From Volucribacter psittacicida (GTDB taxonomy: Bacteria; Pseudomonadota; Gammaproteobacteria; Enterobacterales; Pasteurellaceae): a stretch of 64,000 bases of DNA. Shown piece by piece: positions 47,344-58,177 of this stretch. A program made the translations under genes and the position numbers. The notes beneath the pieces are model-generated. The model saw only the letters and a list, made by a program, of their open reading frames with translations. It searched no databases and was not told the DNA's origin. The stretch is taken from the NCBI RefSeq assembly GCF_004339025.1, contig NZ_SMFT01000002.1, positions 404,733 through 468,732 on the forward strand, read 5' to 3'. The number at the start of each line of letters is the position of its first letter. Position 1 is the first letter of the stretch.

Positions 47344-49002
47344 TTACATCACCGTCCACAACAAAATCGCCAATAATTGAGGCGAAATAATTCGTAAAAA
47401 CATTGATAAAGGATAAACGGTGGCATAGGATAATGCGGCGGCACCGCTTTCTTCTTTTAATGAATTAGCAAAGGCTAACGCTGGGGGATCGGTCATTGAG
47501 CCAGCTAATAATCCGCATAAACTAAGATAATTCAGTTTAAAATAAAGCCGAGCGATAATGCCTACGGTAAGTAATGGGATAAGCGTAATTAACACGCCGT
47601 ACCCCATCCATTCTAATCCATTGCCATTGATTAAGGTATCCATAAAATTTCCTCCTGATTTTAATCCTACAACAGCGAGAAAAAGTACAATACCAATTTC
47701 GCGTAAAGCAAGGTTAGCACTCGGCGGCATAAACCAATATAATTTTCCAATACTGCCTATTCTTGCCAAAATAAGGGCAACAACCAAAGGACCACCCGCT
47801 AATCCTAGCTTTAATGCCACTGGAAAACCCGGTAAATGGAAAGGAATTGAGCCTAATAATACGCCTAATCCAATACCAATAAATACGGGTAACATTTGCA
47901 CTTGTTGTAATTTCTGTTGTGCATTACCTATAACCGCAATGGCTGGTTCAATGGAATCCACACGTCCCACAATATGTAAGACATCGCCAAATTGTAAAAT
48001 GGTATTTGCGGTTGGTACGAGTTCAATACCTGCTCGGTTTAGGCGTGATATCATAACCCCAAATTTTTGATGAATACCTAGTTGGCGAATTTTTTTACCA
48101 AGCACCTTTTCGTTCGTGACAACTACTCGTTCAGAACGTAAATAATCGGTTTTCATTGAAATGGAAGAATCCACTTTTTCGCCTATAATTAACTGCATTT
48201 TCTTTAATACCGCAGACTCGCCGACTAAACGCAATAAATCTCCAAGGTAAATTAGGGTATCTGCTTTAGGTACAATAACTTGATCTTCTCGTTTTAATCT
48301 TGAGCAAATCACTTCTTTATGTTCAAAACCAGGAATGTCTTTTAGGGCTAATCCCTCTAAATTGGGATTAGTGACTTTCATATTGACGCTGATTAAATGC
48401 TCATGCTCTTGACCGCTTTCACGTTCAAAACGTCTTGCCTCTTCATCAAGTTTAATTCTAAAGAACCCGCGAATTAGCCACATTGTCAATAAAATACCAC
48501 AGATACCGAAAGGATAAGCAATGGCATAGGATATCCCCATTGTGCTACTCAAATTTTTCATACCTAATTCAGAGAGAATTTGTTGTCCTGCTCCTAATGA
48601 GGGCGTATTGGTTACCGCACCAGAATAAATTCCTAGTAACGTATCTAAAGAAATATCCGTACATTGATAAATGATTATGATAACTGCGGCACCAAGTAAA
48701 ACAATCAAGCCAGCTAAGGCATTCAGTGTTAAACCTGATTGACGCAAAGAGGCAAAAAAGCCTGGCCCCACTTGGATACCAATGGTATAAACAAATAAAA
48801 TCAGCCCAAATTCTTGGATAAAATGTAAAGTATGCGTATCTAATGCGATACCATATTGATGGGTAAAATGTGCCACAATAATGCCACCAAATAATACGCC
48901 ACCAATACCTAAACCAACGCCACGAATTTTCCAATGCCCTAACCATAAACCGATGACGGCGACCAAAGCCAATAGGCTAATTGTCATTGCTATATCTGTC
49001 AT
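47344..49002 (-). CDS. yidE: YidE/AspT-type membrane transporter (AAE family)
   Basis: The 552-residue protein has two half-transporters of about five membrane segments each (repeated GIGLGxxxGxxxF-like starts) separated by two cytoplasmic TrkA-C/RCK_C domains (about 200-285 and 290-370). This is the aspartate-alanine exchanger fold, but the substrate of YidE is unknown. Length matches E. coli YidE (553). Its neighbour, the SbmA/YddA-type transporter, is divergent, as I recall for HI0035-HI0036 of H. influenzae. Confidence 0.88.
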   Translation of the reverse strand: MTDIAMTISLLALVAVIGLWLGHWKIRGVGLGIGGVLFGGIIVAHFTHQYGIALDTHTLHFIQEFGLILFVYTIGIQVGPGFFASLRQSGLTLNALAGLIVLLGAAVIIIIYQCTDISLDTLLGIYSGAVTNTPSLGAGQQILSELGMKNLSSTMGISYAIAYPFGICGILLTMWLIRGFFRIKLDEEARRFERESGQEHEHLISVNMKVTNPNLEGLALKDIPGFEHKEVICSRLKREDQVIVPKADTLIYLGDLLRLVGESAVLKKMQLIIGEKVDSSISMKTDYLRSERVVVTNEKVLGKKIRQLGIHQKFGVMISRLNRAGIELVPTANTILQFGDVLHIVGRVDSIEPAIAVIGNAQQKLQQVQMLPVFIGIGLGVLLGSIPFHLPGFPVALKLGLAGGPLVVALILARIGSIGKLYWFMPPSANLALREIGIVLFLAVVGLKSGGNFMDTLINGNGLEWMGYGVLITLIPLLTVGIIARLYFKLNYLSLCGLLAGSMTDPPALAFANSLKEESGAAALSYATVYPLSMFLRIISPQLLAILLWTVM

Positions 49003-49192
49003 AAATAAGCCCTTAAATGAAATTTACTGAGCAAAATTATAACAAGTAAGAAATCACAAAAACCTGCACTAGTTCAAACTTTTGTACAAAATTTAAAAAA
49101 ATCACAAGCCATTAGCGAAAAAATGTGCTTGCAACATAACCAAAATTTAACAACAATATGCCTCACATTTTTAATTAATATTGTAGAAAAAT

Positions 49193-50971
49193 ATGGACTG
49201 GCAAACAGAAATTATTACCTCCTTACTTTGGATTTTACGCAATTTAGCGATTACTGCCTTGGTTTTCTCCTTCGCGGTATTTATTTTGATTAAAACCACT
49301 AAATGGGCAAAGCAATTTTGGTCAATGGCAAAAGGTTATCTTTCGCCCAAACGTAGTATTAAACCGATTTTATTTTTTCTGTTTATTGTGGGCTTAACCT
49401 TATTAGAAGTCCGCGTCAGCCTTATTGCCTCAAATTGGTATAATAATTTATACAGTGCATTACAAGACTTTGATGAACAAGCCTTTTGGTATCAAATGGG
49501 GATTTTCTGTTTTATTGCAGGAATTAGCGTTACCAATGCCTTATTGAGTTATTATTGTGAGCAACGTTTTTCCATAAATTGGATTGAATGGTTAAATAAA
49601 AATCTATTAGATAAATGGCTCGCTAATCAGGCTTATTATAAATCACAACAAGTTTTTAATTTACTCGATAATCCCGACCAACGTATTCAACAAGATATTC
49701 AATCTTATGTGAAATTTACATTGTCTTTATCCACCGGCGTCATTAGTGCGGTAACCTCAATAATTTCTTTTACCATTTTGCTCTGGGGCTTATCAGGATC
49801 AATGCAACTTTTCGGTATTGAAATTCCCCATATGATGGTATTTTTAGTGTTTAGCTATGTATTAGTGAGTACCGTCATTGCTTTTTGGCTAGGACGCCCC
49901 TTAATTAGTTTAAGTTTCTTAAATGAAAAATTAAATGCAAATTATCGTTATTCCTTAATTCGTGTGCGTGAATATGCAGAAAGTATTGCATTTTATGCGG
50001 GCGAAAAAGCAGAAAAAAATCTGTTATACCGTCAATTTAACCAAGTCATTAAAAATATGTGGGCGATTGTGTTTAGAACCTTGAAATTCTCAGGATTTAA
50101 CTTAATCGTCAGCCAAATTTCTGTGGTTTTTCCATTTTTAATTCAAATTGGACGTTATTTTGAAAAACAAATAAAACTCGGTGATTTAATGCAAACCATA
50201 CAAGTATTTGGACGATTGCATAGCAACCTCTCTTATTTCCGTAATGTATATGATACCTTTGCCGAGTATAAAGCCACCTTAGATCGTTTAACAGGCTTTG
50301 AAAATGCGATTAATATCTCCACCAAGGTCTCAAAAGTCCATATCCAACCTCATCAAAGTGATGTAATTTTTGAAAATTTAAGTATTAATTCGCCTAATGG
50401 AGAAGCCCTTATCCATCAGCTTAACGCCCGATTCCCAGCAGGTAGTTCAGTATTAATTAGTGGAGCCTCTGGAGCAGGAAAAACCACCTTATTACGCACT
50501 ATCGCAGGCTTATGGCCTTATTCAGAAGGTAAAATTGCTCGTCCTGATGATGTACTTTTTCTTTCACAAAAGCCTTATTTACCACAGGGAAAATTGATTG
50601 ATGCTTTATATTATCCTAACACCGCCCCTGAACAACAAACCTTTAACCAAGAAATCGAACTACTCAATGCCGTACAACTGGGGCATTTAACTGATAAGTT
50701 AAATCAAGAAAATGATTGGACAAGGGTACTATCCCTAGGAGAACAACAACGTTTGGCTTTTGCACGTTTATTATTACATAAGCCAAAAGTCGCATTTCTT
50801 GATGAAGCCAGTGCCAGTATGGACGAGGGTTTAGAAGACGCGATGTATCGTTTACTAAAACAAGCCTTACCTCAAACAACCATTATTAGTGTTGGCCATC
50901 GCTCAACCTTATTCGCTTATCATCAACAACGTTTAGTGATTGATACTGATAAACGTTGGCGGTTGATTTAA
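49193..50971 (+). CDS. ABC transporter, fused permease-ATPase of the SbmA/BacA-YddA type
   Basis: The 592-residue protein has an N-terminal ABC_membrane_2 domain with about six membrane segments (NWYNNLYSALQDFDEQAFWYQ is a family hallmark) and a C-terminal ATPase with Walker A GASGAGKTT (about residue 425), signature SLGEQQRLAFARL and Walker B VAFLDEASASMD. The relatives SbmA and BacA import peptides and YddA is uncharacterised. The substrate is unknown. It ends in an uptake-sequence hairpin shared with argH. Confidence 0.88.
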   Translation: MDWQTEIITSLLWILRNLAITALVFSFAVFILIKTTKWAKQFWSMAKGYLSPKRSIKPILFFLFIVGLTLLEVRVSLIASNWYNNLYSALQDFDEQAFWYQMGIFCFIAGISVTNALLSYYCEQRFSINWIEWLNKNLLDKWLANQAYYKSQQVFNLLDNPDQRIQQDIQSYVKFTLSLSTGVISAVTSIISFTILLWGLSGSMQLFGIEIPHMMVFLVFSYVLVSTVIAFWLGRPLISLSFLNEKLNANYRYSLIRVREYAESIAFYAGEKAEKNLLYRQFNQVIKNMWAIVFRTLKFSGFNLIVSQISVVFPFLIQIGRYFEKQIKLGDLMQTIQVFGRLHSNLSYFRNVYDTFAEYKATLDRLTGFENAINISTKVSKVHIQPHQSDVIFENLSINSPNGEALIHQLNARFPAGSSVLISGASGAGKTTLLRTIAGLWPYSEGKIARPDDVLFLSQKPYLPQGKLIDALYYPNTAPEQQTFNQEIELLNAVQLGHLTDKLNQENDWTRVLSLGEQQRLAFARLLLHKPKVAFLDEASASMDEGLEDAMYRLLKQALPQTTIISVGHRSTLFAYHQQRLVIDTDKRWRLI

Positions 50972-50976
50972 TCAAG

Positions 50977-51021
50977 AAAAAGTGCGGTGCAAAAAATTTT
51001 TATTTTTACACCGCACTTTGT
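50977..51021. terminator. Bidirectional hairpin from two inverted uptake words
   Basis: AAAGTGCGGTG (50979-50989) and CACCGCACTTT (51009-51019) pair perfectly between the convergent ABC transporter gene and argH. Confidence 0.75.
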
Positions 51022-51029
51022 ATAACAAA

Positions 51030-52403
51030 TTACCCTAATCTCCCCTTCGCCTCCGCAATGGCTTCTGCCACACGTTGTGGCGAGACGCCACCTTTGGCAC
51101 AGCGTTTGTCTAAACAAGATTGAAGGGAAAGAATTTCATACACATCATCGCCCACCACTTGGCTAAATTGTCTAAACTCGGGAATGGTGAGCTGTTCGAG
51201 GGCTTTGCCTTGTTCAATGGCGTATACCACTGTTTCGCCCACAATATGATGAGAATCGCGGAATGGCACGCCTTTTGCCACTAAATAATCCGCCAATTCG
51301 GTAGCATTTGAATAGCCTTTTAAGGCGGAATTACGGGTGCGGTCTACATTGACTTTAATATCCTCTAACACTAAGGTCGCCATATCTAAACAATCGTGCC
51401 AAGTGTCTAAGGCATCAAAAATGCCCTCTTTGTCTTCTTGCATATCTTTGTTATAGGCTAATGGCAAGCCTTTTACTGTCATTAATATGCCATTTAATGA
51501 GCCAACTACACGCCCCACTTTACCACGAATAAGCTCGCAAGCATCGGGGTTTTTCTTTTGTGGCATAAGTGATGAACCCGATGTTACTCGGTCGGATAAT
51601 TCCACAAAATTGGCTTCGCCACTGTTAAAGATGATCATATCTTCGGCAAAACGGGAGAGATGTACCATACTTAATGAGGCAACGGATAATAATTCAATAA
51701 TATGATCACGATCCGATACGCTGTCTAGACTGTTGCGTGTAGCACAGGCGAAGCCGAGATCTTGAGCTAATTGTTCTCGGTCAATGGCATAAGCCGTTCC
51801 TGCTAACGCTCCACTGCCAAGGGGACAGCTATTGAGCCGTTGGTAAGCATCGTTAAGGCGACTATAATCTCGCTCTAGCATTTCTACATAAGCCATACAC
51901 CAATGGGCAAAGGTAATAGGTTGGGCTCGCTGTAAATGGGTATAACCGGGCATCACGGACTGTTGATTTTTTTCGGCGGTTTCCACTAATTTACTTTGTA
52001 ATTGACGTAGGGATTTTTGTAACAATGTAATTTGCTGTTTACACCAAAGTTTGATGTCAACCGCCACTTGGTCATTACGGCTACGTCCTGTGTGTAATTT
52101 TTTGCCTAAGCTGCCCACTTTATCAATCAGCTTACTTTCCACCCAGCTATGAATATCTTCGGCATCATCTTGCAAAATCATTTCAGGTTGTTGCAAGACT
52201 TCTTGTTTTAATTGTTGTAAAGCCTGTTCTAGCTGTTGTTGTTCCTCTTGCGTTAATACGCCCACGCTAGCTAAGGCTTTTGACCAGCCAATAGAGCCAT
52301 CAATATCTTGCTCCGCTAAGCGATAATCAAAGCGTAAAGAATCGTTGAAGGCTTTAAAACGTTGATCTGCTGGTTGTGTAAAACGTCCACCCCAAAGTGC
52401 CAT
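51030..52403 (-). CDS. argH: Argininosuccinate lyase
   Basis: The 457-residue protein has the fumarase/aspartase-superfamily signature [12 protein letters not shown] and the TGRSRNDQV block. It releases arginine and fumarate from argininosuccinate. Length is identical to E. coli ArgH. It is the last gene of argCBH, 18 bp after argB. Confidence 0.97.
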   Translation of the reverse strand: MALWGGRFTQPADQRFKAFNDSLRFDYRLAEQDIDGSIGWSKALASVGVLTQEEQQQLEQALQQLKQEVLQQPEMILQDDAEDIHSWVESKLIDKVGSLGKKLHTGRSRNDQVAVDIKLWCKQQITLLQKSLRQLQSKLVETAEKNQQSVMPGYTHLQRAQPITFAHWCMAYVEMLERDYSRLNDAYQRLNSCPLGSGALAGTAYAIDREQLAQDLGFACATRNSLDSVSDRDHIIELLSVASLSMVHLSRFAEDMIIFNSGEANFVELSDRVTSGSSLMPQKKNPDACELIRGKVGRVVGSLNGILMTVKGLPLAYNKDMQEDKEGIFDALDTWHDCLDMATLVLEDIKVNVDRTRNSALKGYSNATELADYLVAKGVPFRDSHHIVGETVVYAIEQGKALEQLTIPEFRQFSQVVGDDVYEILSLQSCLDKRCAKGGVSPQRVAEAIAEAKGRLG

Positions 52404-52421
52404 ATTTTTTCTCTCTCGTTA

Positions 52422-53195
52422 TTAAGGTTTAATGGTTGTGCCAATTTGTTCGCCCGCAAAAAGTGCGGTCAGTTTTTCAGCATTTTTCCAGCTGGCAATA
52501 CGCACGCCACGTTGCAATGTGGTTGCCGCCGCTAAAGCCGCATTGACTTTGACAATCATTCCGTCCGTAATCACTTGCTGTTGAATAAGCTGATCGATTT
52601 GTTGGCTGGTTAATTCATTCAATAATTGTTTATCTTGATTAAGCACGCCATCAACATCGGATAACAATAATAAATCTGCATTGAGCAGTTGTGCAATGGC
52701 TGTGGCGGCTTGATCGGCGTTCACATTCATCAATATTCCATTTTTATCAACCGCAATGGAACTGATAATGGGTAAAAAATGGTGTTGTAATAAATTCAGC
52801 AATAATTTGTTGTCTTTGCCAAAGACATTCGCAACGTGTCCCAACTCGGGATCGAAAACTTCCGCTTGGGTCATATTGCCATCGGCTAAGCTCAGCCCTA
52901 CGGGATTAAGTTGAGCTTTGCTGGCTTGTGCCACCAGTTTTTTATTAGCGATACCTGCCAATGCCCCAACAATCACATCAATTTGTGAGCTTGGCGTGAT
53001 TCGCAAGCCATTTTTTTTCTGCACTGGTAAGTTAAGCTGTTGTAATAAATCATCAACCACGCAACCGCCACCATGCACAATCACGATTTGGCGAGCATTT
53101 TTCTGCAAATATTGTGCTAAGGCTGTGAATAAATTATCTATCGCTTGCGCTGTATCTAATAATGCACCGCCGACTTTAATGACTAATGGTTTCAT
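52422..53195 (-). CDS. argB: Acetylglutamate kinase
   Basis: The 257-residue amino-acid kinase begins KPLVIKVGGALLD and has VIVHGGGCVVDDLL and the MNVNADQAATAIA block. It phosphorylates N-acetylglutamate in arginine synthesis. Its ATG overlaps the argC stop by one base (TAATG), implying coupled translation. Confidence 0.96.
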   Translation of the reverse strand: MKPLVIKVGGALLDTAQAIDNLFTALAQYLQKNARQIVIVHGGGCVVDDLLQQLNLPVQKKNGLRITPSSQIDVIVGALAGIANKKLVAQASKAQLNPVGLSLADGNMTQAEVFDPELGHVANVFGKDNKLLLNLLQHHFLPIISSIAVDKNGILMNVNADQAATAIAQLLNADLLLLSDVDGVLNQDKQLLNELTSQQIDQLIQQQVITDGMIVKVNAALAAATTLQRGVRIASWKNAEKLTALFAGEQIGTTIKP

Positions 53196-54211
53196 TAAAT
53201 TAATCCTGTTGTTTCCACTAAATTATAACGAATATTGGCACATTGCACCGCTTGTGCCGCCGCCCCTTTGAGTAAATTATCTTCTGCCCCCACAACGATA
53301 ATATGCCCTTGATGACAAGCAAAACCAATATCGCAATAAGGGCTAAATTCAACGGCTTTAATGCTTGGCAAGCCTTGTGAATACAAACGAACTAAGGGTT
53401 TATATTCATAATATTGTTGATAACAGGCGTAAACTTGCTGTTCATCAATCTGAGGTTGTAATTTTGCGGTAATTGTCGCCAAAATGCCACGTTTAAAATT
53501 GCCCAAATGTGGGGTAAAAATCACGTCGGTACCAAGGTGTGTCGCGATTTCAGGTTGATGACGATGATGAAACACGCCATAAGGCTGTAAGCTCACTTCA
53601 CAGAAACTGCTGGTTAAACTGGCTTTACGCCCCGCACCACTCACGCCACTGACTGCATTGATAATCGGTAATTGAGTTAAATCTAACAGTTGATTTTCAA
53701 TCAGGGGCTTTAAACAAAGCTGAGAAACCGTAGGATAACAACCTGGGACAGCAATTAAATCCGCTTGCTTAATTTGTTCTGCATTCCACTCCGCTAAGCC
53801 ATATATTGCCTTAGCTAATAAATCGGGATATTGATGCTCAAAGCCATAAAACTGGCGATAAAAGTCGCCATTATTGACCCGATACGCACCCGATAAATCA
53901 AAAACTTGGCAATTTGCTTGCAAAAAGAGAGGAGCAAGCTCGTGGCTGACTTCGTGTGCCGTCGCTAAAAAGACTAAATCCACATTTTCAGCAAGTGCGG
54001 TCAGTTTTTGCGTTGAATTGGGTAACGGCAATAAAGGCAAATCCACTACCTGTTTCAGTTGCGGATAGAGTTCTGAGATATTTCGGTGCGCATCTGCACT
54101 ATGACTGGAAACATAAAGCCCTTGCAAATCAAAATAAGGGTGTGTCGCCAAAATTCTGGCTAATTCTGCCCCCGTATAGCCACTTGCACCAATAATTATT
54201 GCTTTTCGCAT
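53195..54211 (-). CDS. argC: N-acetyl-gamma-glutamyl-phosphate reductase
   Basis: The 338-residue protein has the NADP loop [14 protein letters not shown] and the catalytic cysteine in VPGCYPT. It follows ArgB in the pathway and is transcribed first in the argCBH operon. An uptake word lies inside. Tandem ArgR boxes precede it. Confidence 0.96.
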   Translation of the reverse strand: MRKAIIIGASGYTGAELARILATHPYFDLQGLYVSSHSADAHRNISELYPQLKQVVDLPLLPLPNSTQKLTALAENVDLVFLATAHEVSHELAPLFLQANCQVFDLSGAYRVNNGDFYRQFYGFEHQYPDLLAKAIYGLAEWNAEQIKQADLIAVPGCYPTVSQLCLKPLIENQLLDLTQLPIINAVSGVSGAGRKASLTSSFCEVSLQPYGVFHHRHQPEIATHLGTDVIFTPHLGNFKRGILATITAKLQPQIDEQQVYACYQQYYEYKPLVRLYSQGLPSIKAVEFSPYCDIGFACHQGHIIVVGAEDNLLKGAAAQAVQCANIRYNLVETTGLI

Positions 54212-54228
54212 AAATACCTCTTTTTTAC

Positions 54229-54263
54229 TGATTATTTATGCTAATATTTTGCATAAATATTAA
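54229..54263 (-). promoter_or_regulatory. Tandem ArgR boxes upstream of argC
   Basis: Two half-conserved ARG-box cores, TGATTATTTATGCT (54229-54242) and TGCATAAATATTAA (54250-54263), start exactly 21 bp apart, the spacing of paired 18-bp ARG boxes with a 3-bp gap. They match 7 and 8 of 10 conserved positions. Confidence 0.6.
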
Positions 54264-54318
54264 ATTAAAGCAATTCATTTTTATCAAAAATTGATTTTGG
54301 GGTTATGTTAATTTAAAT

Positions 54319-54344
54319 AAAAAGGGAATCTACATTCCCTTTCT
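54319..54344 (-). terminator. Terminator after folD
   Basis: A 9-bp stem AAAGGGAAT/ATTCCCTTT (54321-54329, 54334-54342) is followed on the minus strand by TTTATTT. Confidence 0.8.
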
Positions 54345-54359
54345 TGCAAATTCAATATA

Positions 54360-55214
54360 TTACCCCTGTTGATGACGTTCATAGGCAGATAACGTATTTT
54401 CCATTAACATTGCCACTGTCATTGGACCAACGCCACCCGGTACAGGGGTGATAAAGCTAGCATGTTGTTGAGCTTGTTCAAAATCTACATCGCCCAATAA
54501 TTTTCCATCAACACGATTAATGCCCACATCAATCACTATCGCATTCGGCTTAATCCATTCCCCCGCAATAAATTTCGGTTTACCAACGGCGACGACTAAA
54601 ATATCCGCTTGCCGCACATAGGATGCCAAATCTTGAGTAAATTTATGGGTTACCGTTACCGTAGCCCCTGCTAATAAAAGCTCCAATGCCATTGGACGAC
54701 CAACAATATTAGAAGCCCCAACAATCACCGCGTGTTTTCCATGTAAATCCACGCCTGTGGTAGCTAATAACTTCATAATCCCATAAGGCGTGCAAGCACG
54801 TAACACAGGAATACGTTGACATAAACGACCAACATTATAAGGATGAAAACCGTCCACATCTTTATTTGGTGCAATACGCTCAATCACTTTGGTGCTATCA
54901 ATATGAGCTGGTAAAGGTAATTGCACTAGAATACCATCAACTTGCTCATCTTGATTCAATTTATCAATGAGGACTAATAATTCCGCTTCTGAAGTTTGTT
55001 CGGGTAAATCATAGGATTGCGATTCAATACCAATTTCAGCACAGCTTTTGCGTTTACTTCCCACATAAACTTGCGAAGCAGGATCAGCACCGACTAAAAT
55101 AACCGCTAACCCTGGGGCTCGCTTACCTTGTGCAACATAATGACTGATTTTATCAGCGATAGCTGATTTAATATTTTTCGCTAATTCTGTACCTGAAATA
55201 ATTTTTGCGGTCAT
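54360..55214 (-). CDS. folD: Methylenetetrahydrofolate dehydrogenase / cyclohydrolase
   Basis: The 284-residue protein has the substrate block [14 protein letters not shown] with the catalytic lysine, QLPLPAH, the NADP-binding [10 protein letters not shown] and the C-terminal [12 protein letters not shown]. It interconverts methylene- and formyl-tetrahydrofolate. ATG 55214 follows AGGTGTGAG; a TTG at 55235 is rejected. Confidence 0.97.
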   Translation of the reverse strand: MTAKIISGTELAKNIKSAIADKISHYVAQGKRAPGLAVILVGADPASQVYVGSKRKSCAEIGIESQSYDLPEQTSEAELLVLIDKLNQDEQVDGILVQLPLPAHIDSTKVIERIAPNKDVDGFHPYNVGRLCQRIPVLRACTPYGIMKLLATTGVDLHGKHAVIVGASNIVGRPMALELLLAGATVTVTHKFTQDLASYVRQADILVVAVGKPKFIAGEWIKPNAIVIDVGINRVDGKLLGDVDFEQAQQHASFITPVPGGVGPMTVAMLMENTLSAYERHQQG

Positions 55215-55371
55215 ACTCACACCTTTAATAAACAAGAAATTTTTGCGTGCTTATTCTGTCAGAAAATAGCAGGAAATGTAAGACTAATTGAAATAAATTT
55301 AACCGTTCAACCATAAAATAGAAAAAAATGATTGACTGAAATAAAAAGAAACTTATAATCGTCAGTCATAT

Positions 55372-55448
55372 CGGCGAGTAGCGCAGCTTGGTAGCGCAAC
55401 TGGTTTGGGACCAGTGGGTCGTAGGTTCAAATCCTATCTCGCCGACCA
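55372..55448 (+). tRNA. proM: tRNA-Pro (anticodon TGG)
   Basis: A 77-nt cloverleaf with acceptor CGGCGAG/CTCGCCG, anticodon stem CTGGT/ACCAG with loop TTTGGGA, TpsiC GGTTCAAATCC and an encoded CCA. Confidence 0.97.
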
Positions 55449-55471
55449 CCTTTCCAATATCACAATGAAAT

Positions 55472-55548
55472 GCGCCCTTAGCTCAGCTGGATAGAGCAAC
55501 GGCCTTCTAAGCCGTAGGTCATTGGTTCGAATCCAATAGGGCGTGCCA
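55472..55548 (+). tRNA. tRNA-Arg (anticodon TCT)
   Basis: A 77-nt cloverleaf with acceptor GCGCCCT/AGGGCGT (first pair G-T), anticodon loop CTTCTAA with anticodon TCT, TpsiC GGTTCGAATCC and an encoded CCA. It lies 23 bp after tRNA-Pro, so both probably come from one precursor. Confidence 0.95.
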
Positions 55549-55612
55549 TTATAAAATATCATATTAATCAATAAGTTATCTACTAATATTCTTTAAGTGA
55601 GATTTTTGTGTG

Positions 55613-56023
55613 TTAGTATTAATAGATAGCCTGACAGAAAAAGTGATTTATCATCAAATTGTAAAAACAGAAAAGGCTATATTATTCAATCAATTACCTG
55701 TGATGCTCGTCGTAGATGATTAAAAGAGGTATTTAATACACCTATTCAAATGTGTCATTTTTATCTTGTGGCAATGGTGATGGGAAAATTAAGAAAAATA
55801 TTATGAAAGGTATTTATCTACCTTTGAAAAGTATGCGGAATTAAATATTGAAAAAACAACAAATCGGTTAGAAGGTTTATTTAGTTAACTTAAACAGAAA
55901 TTAATTAATCATAATGGATTAAGTAGAAAACGTAACATTATGTTTATAAAGGATTTTTTAAATAAAAAGAGTTGCTAATAATTTTAGAAAATTATTATTA
56001 GCAACCATTTTGTCCATTACACC
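55613..56023 (+). pseudogene. Degenerate transposase gene and IS end
   Basis: Fragments in different frames read as one transposase: LVLIDSLTEKVIYHQIVKTE, then YIIQSITCDARRR, FNTPIQMCHFYLVAMVM, and YLSTFEKYAELNIEKTTNRLEGLF with an in-frame stop before LKQKLINHNGLSRKRN and FIKDFLN. Frameshifts, stops and missing middle parts show it is dead. The TTNRLEG and HNGLS-type tail resembles IS256-like (IS1249 group) transposases, though I am not certain of the family. Its 3' end (55932-56023) is the sequence repeated at 6390-6486. It fills the 488-bp gap between tRNA-Arg and bamC. Confidence 0.75.
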
Positions 56024-56036
56024 CATTTTTTTAAGT

Positions 56037-57047
56037 TTAATTTGCTAACAAACGCTGTAATCCCTGATAAACAGCTTCAGCCTGTTGTGGATCAAGAGCT
56101 TGATCATCTTCGTCAGTGATGACAATCGCGGTATTATTCCCCACGACGGCAATTTGGAGTTTATATTCGCCTTTGACTAAATCAGGGCGAGCAATGCCAA
56201 AACGTCGCCATTCTAGCTCATCTAAAGCACGATATTTTAATTCGCGATAGCCTCGTCCAATATTTTCTTCTTCAATACTAAATCCTAATGAAGGAAGTAC
56301 TTGAGCAAGTTTTTGCCAAGTGGCATTAAATCCTGCATTGGCAATTAAGGCTTGGCGACCATTACGATCTGTCGCTATGGTGGAATTTAAGGCTAAATTC
56401 GCATTTGCGGCTAATTGTTGTTGCTGTTGTTGATGGGCAGTATTTAATTCTCCCACTAACTGATTTAAGCGACCTGCTGCATAGCGTTGTTTATCCACCA
56501 CCGTTGGGGTAAAAATCACGTCATCACGTTTTGCTTGCAAAATGGAAATCGCTAAGGCGCTGGCTTGTTGGTTGCCTAATTGCTCAATTTGATAACGTAA
56601 CTGTACATTGCCTACGTCATCGGAACGCCCTGTGGCTGCCCAATCGGTAACAATTTTACCATTTTCTTGTTGGTAAGTTATTCCTTGTTCATTGAGCAAT
56701 CGCGCAACCTGTTGGAGATTATAAACCGCTTGTTTATCTGCTGGGTAAACAATAGAAGCACGTTCACCATCAAATTGAGCAACGGAATCATGAATTATCG
56801 GTAGCGGGTTTACTGGTGGGCGAATATCAACTTGTAATCCACTTGTAGGAATATGCTCAGCAGGAATATTAAATCTTGGATCAGGTTGAGGCAAATTAAC
56901 ACCGCCACTATTTAAGGGGGAAAAGGTTGGAATGTTTTTTTCAACAAAGGGATCATTAGCTTGTTGTTTATCTTGATTATCAGAAGAACAGGCAGACAAC
57001 GTCCCTAACGCAATAAAAGGTAATAACCAATATTTTCTATTTTTCAT
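56037..57047 (-). CDS. bamC: Outer-membrane assembly lipoprotein BamC
   Basis: The 336-residue protein has a lipoprotein signal ending in the lipobox LSAC, then an N-terminal disordered segment and two helix-grip domains (NGRQALIANAGFNATWQKLAQ in the second region). BamC is a peripheral part of the BamABCDE complex. ATG 57047 follows AGGG; an upstream start at 57071 would bury the signal peptide. It follows dapA, the same order as dapA-nlpB in E. coli. Confidence 0.92.
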   Translation of the reverse strand: MKNRKYWLLPFIALGTLSACSSDNQDKQQANDPFVEKNIPTFSPLNSGGVNLPQPDPRFNIPAEHIPTSGLQVDIRPPVNPLPIIHDSVAQFDGERASIVYPADKQAVYNLQQVARLLNEQGITYQQENGKIVTDWAATGRSDDVGNVQLRYQIEQLGNQQASALAISILQAKRDDVIFTPTVVDKQRYAAGRLNQLVGELNTAHQQQQQQLAANANLALNSTIATDRNGRQALIANAGFNATWQKLAQVLPSLGFSIEEENIGRGYRELKYRALDELEWRRFGIARPDLVKGEYKLQIAVVGNNTAIVITDEDDQALDPQQAEAVYQGLQRLLAN

Positions 57048-57077
57048 CTTCAACCCTATAAAATTTTTCAAAAAACT

Positions 57078-57125
57078 ACCGCACTTTGACTAAATTTAAG
57101 ACCAAAAGTTCAAACAAAGTGCGGT
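57078..57125 (-). terminator. Hairpin of inverted uptake words between dapA and bamC
   Basis: ACCGCACTTTG (57078-57088) and CAAAGTGCGGT (57115-57125) pair perfectly. It lies just after the dapA stop and could attenuate transcription into bamC. Confidence 0.55.
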
Positions 57126-57143
57126 GTATAAAGCAAACCTAAT

Positions 57144-58037
57144 TTATAATAATCCTGCTTTTTCTAATGCGGCAATCACTTTAGGCTGTGCTGATTCACT
57201 TAAAGTGGTTAATGGCAAACGTAAACTTGGATTATCAATCAAACCTAATTTATAAGCCGCCCATTTTACTGGGATTGGATTGGATTCAACAAAGAGATCT
57301 CGATGTAATCCCATCAAGGCTTGGTTAATCTGTTCTGCCTCAGTAAATTTGCCTTCACGAGCAAGGCGGCACATTTCACTCATTTGTGCTGCTGCCACAT
57401 TATTGGTCACAGAAATTACCCCATGCCCACCTAATTTCATACTTTCTAAGCCCGTAGGATCATCGCCACTGAGGAAAATAAAATCTTCGCCTGCTAATTC
57501 ACGAATTTTAGCCACACGGCTTACATCGCCTGTGGCTTCTTTGATCCCAATAATATTATCAACTTTTGCTAAGCGTCCAACGGTTTCTGGTAATAAATCG
57601 CTCCCTGTACGCCCAGGAACATTATATAAAATTTGAGGTAAATCAGTACATTCCGCAATGGCTTTAAAATGCTGATACATTCCTTCTTGAGTAGGTTTAT
57701 TGTAGTATGGTACAACAGACAAACAAGCGGCGACACCGCTATTATTTAATAATTTTGTCATTGTGATAGCTTCGCTGGTAGCATTAGCCCCTGTTCCTGC
57801 GATAACAGGAATACGTCCATCAGCAAACTCTAAGGTTTTTAAAATAGTTTTCACATTTTCTTCAATACTTAAAGTCGCAGATTCGCCCGTTGTTCCCACA
57901 GAAACAATCGCATCAGTACCTGATTTGATATGATATTCCACTAAATTGCGTAATTGCTCAAAATCGACTTCACCATGGTGATCCATAGGGGTAATTAATG
58001 CCACAATACTGCCATAAAAACGAGGTGTGTTTGCCAT
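57144..58037 (-). CDS. dapA: 4-hydroxy-tetrahydrodipicolinate synthase
   Basis: The 297-residue TIM-barrel protein has GTTGES (about 48-53), the catalytic Tyr138 in LYNVPGRTG and the Schiff-base Lys166 in GIKEATGD. It condenses pyruvate with aspartate semialdehyde for lysine and diaminopimelate. ATG 58037 with AGGAG is the start; the longer frame to 58118 is not conserved. Confidence 0.96.
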   Translation of the reverse strand: MANTPRFYGSIVALITPMDHHGEVDFEQLRNLVEYHIKSGTDAIVSVGTTGESATLSIEENVKTILKTLEFADGRIPVIAGTGANATSEAITMTKLLNNSGVAACLSVVPYYNKPTQEGMYQHFKAIAECTDLPQILYNVPGRTGSDLLPETVGRLAKVDNIIGIKEATGDVSRVAKIRELAGEDFIFLSGDDPTGLESMKLGGHGVISVTNNVAAAQMSEMCRLAREGKFTEAEQINQALMGLHRDLFVESNPIPVKWAAYKLGLIDNPSLRLPLTTLSESAQPKVIAALEKAGLL

Positions 58038-58177
58038 AAAATCTCCTGTTATCATTATTCTTAACATAAACGGTTGATAATTATTGATTAAGATCGCCAA
58101 ATTAAACAGAATTTGCAAGTAATTTTTTTATTTTTATAATAGTCTTCAATGACTTTGACGATTTTTTAAGGAAAATT

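Noticed and set aside
47558..48070. Plus-strand 170-residue open frame opposite the YidE-type gene
   Set aside because: It is a shadow of a well-supported membrane-protein gene and has proline/threonine-rich composition with no family resemblance.
55372..55548. tRNA pair as attachment site for a nearby island
   Set aside because: The adjacent relic is a plain IS transposase. No integrase and no repeated tRNA 3' end were seen.
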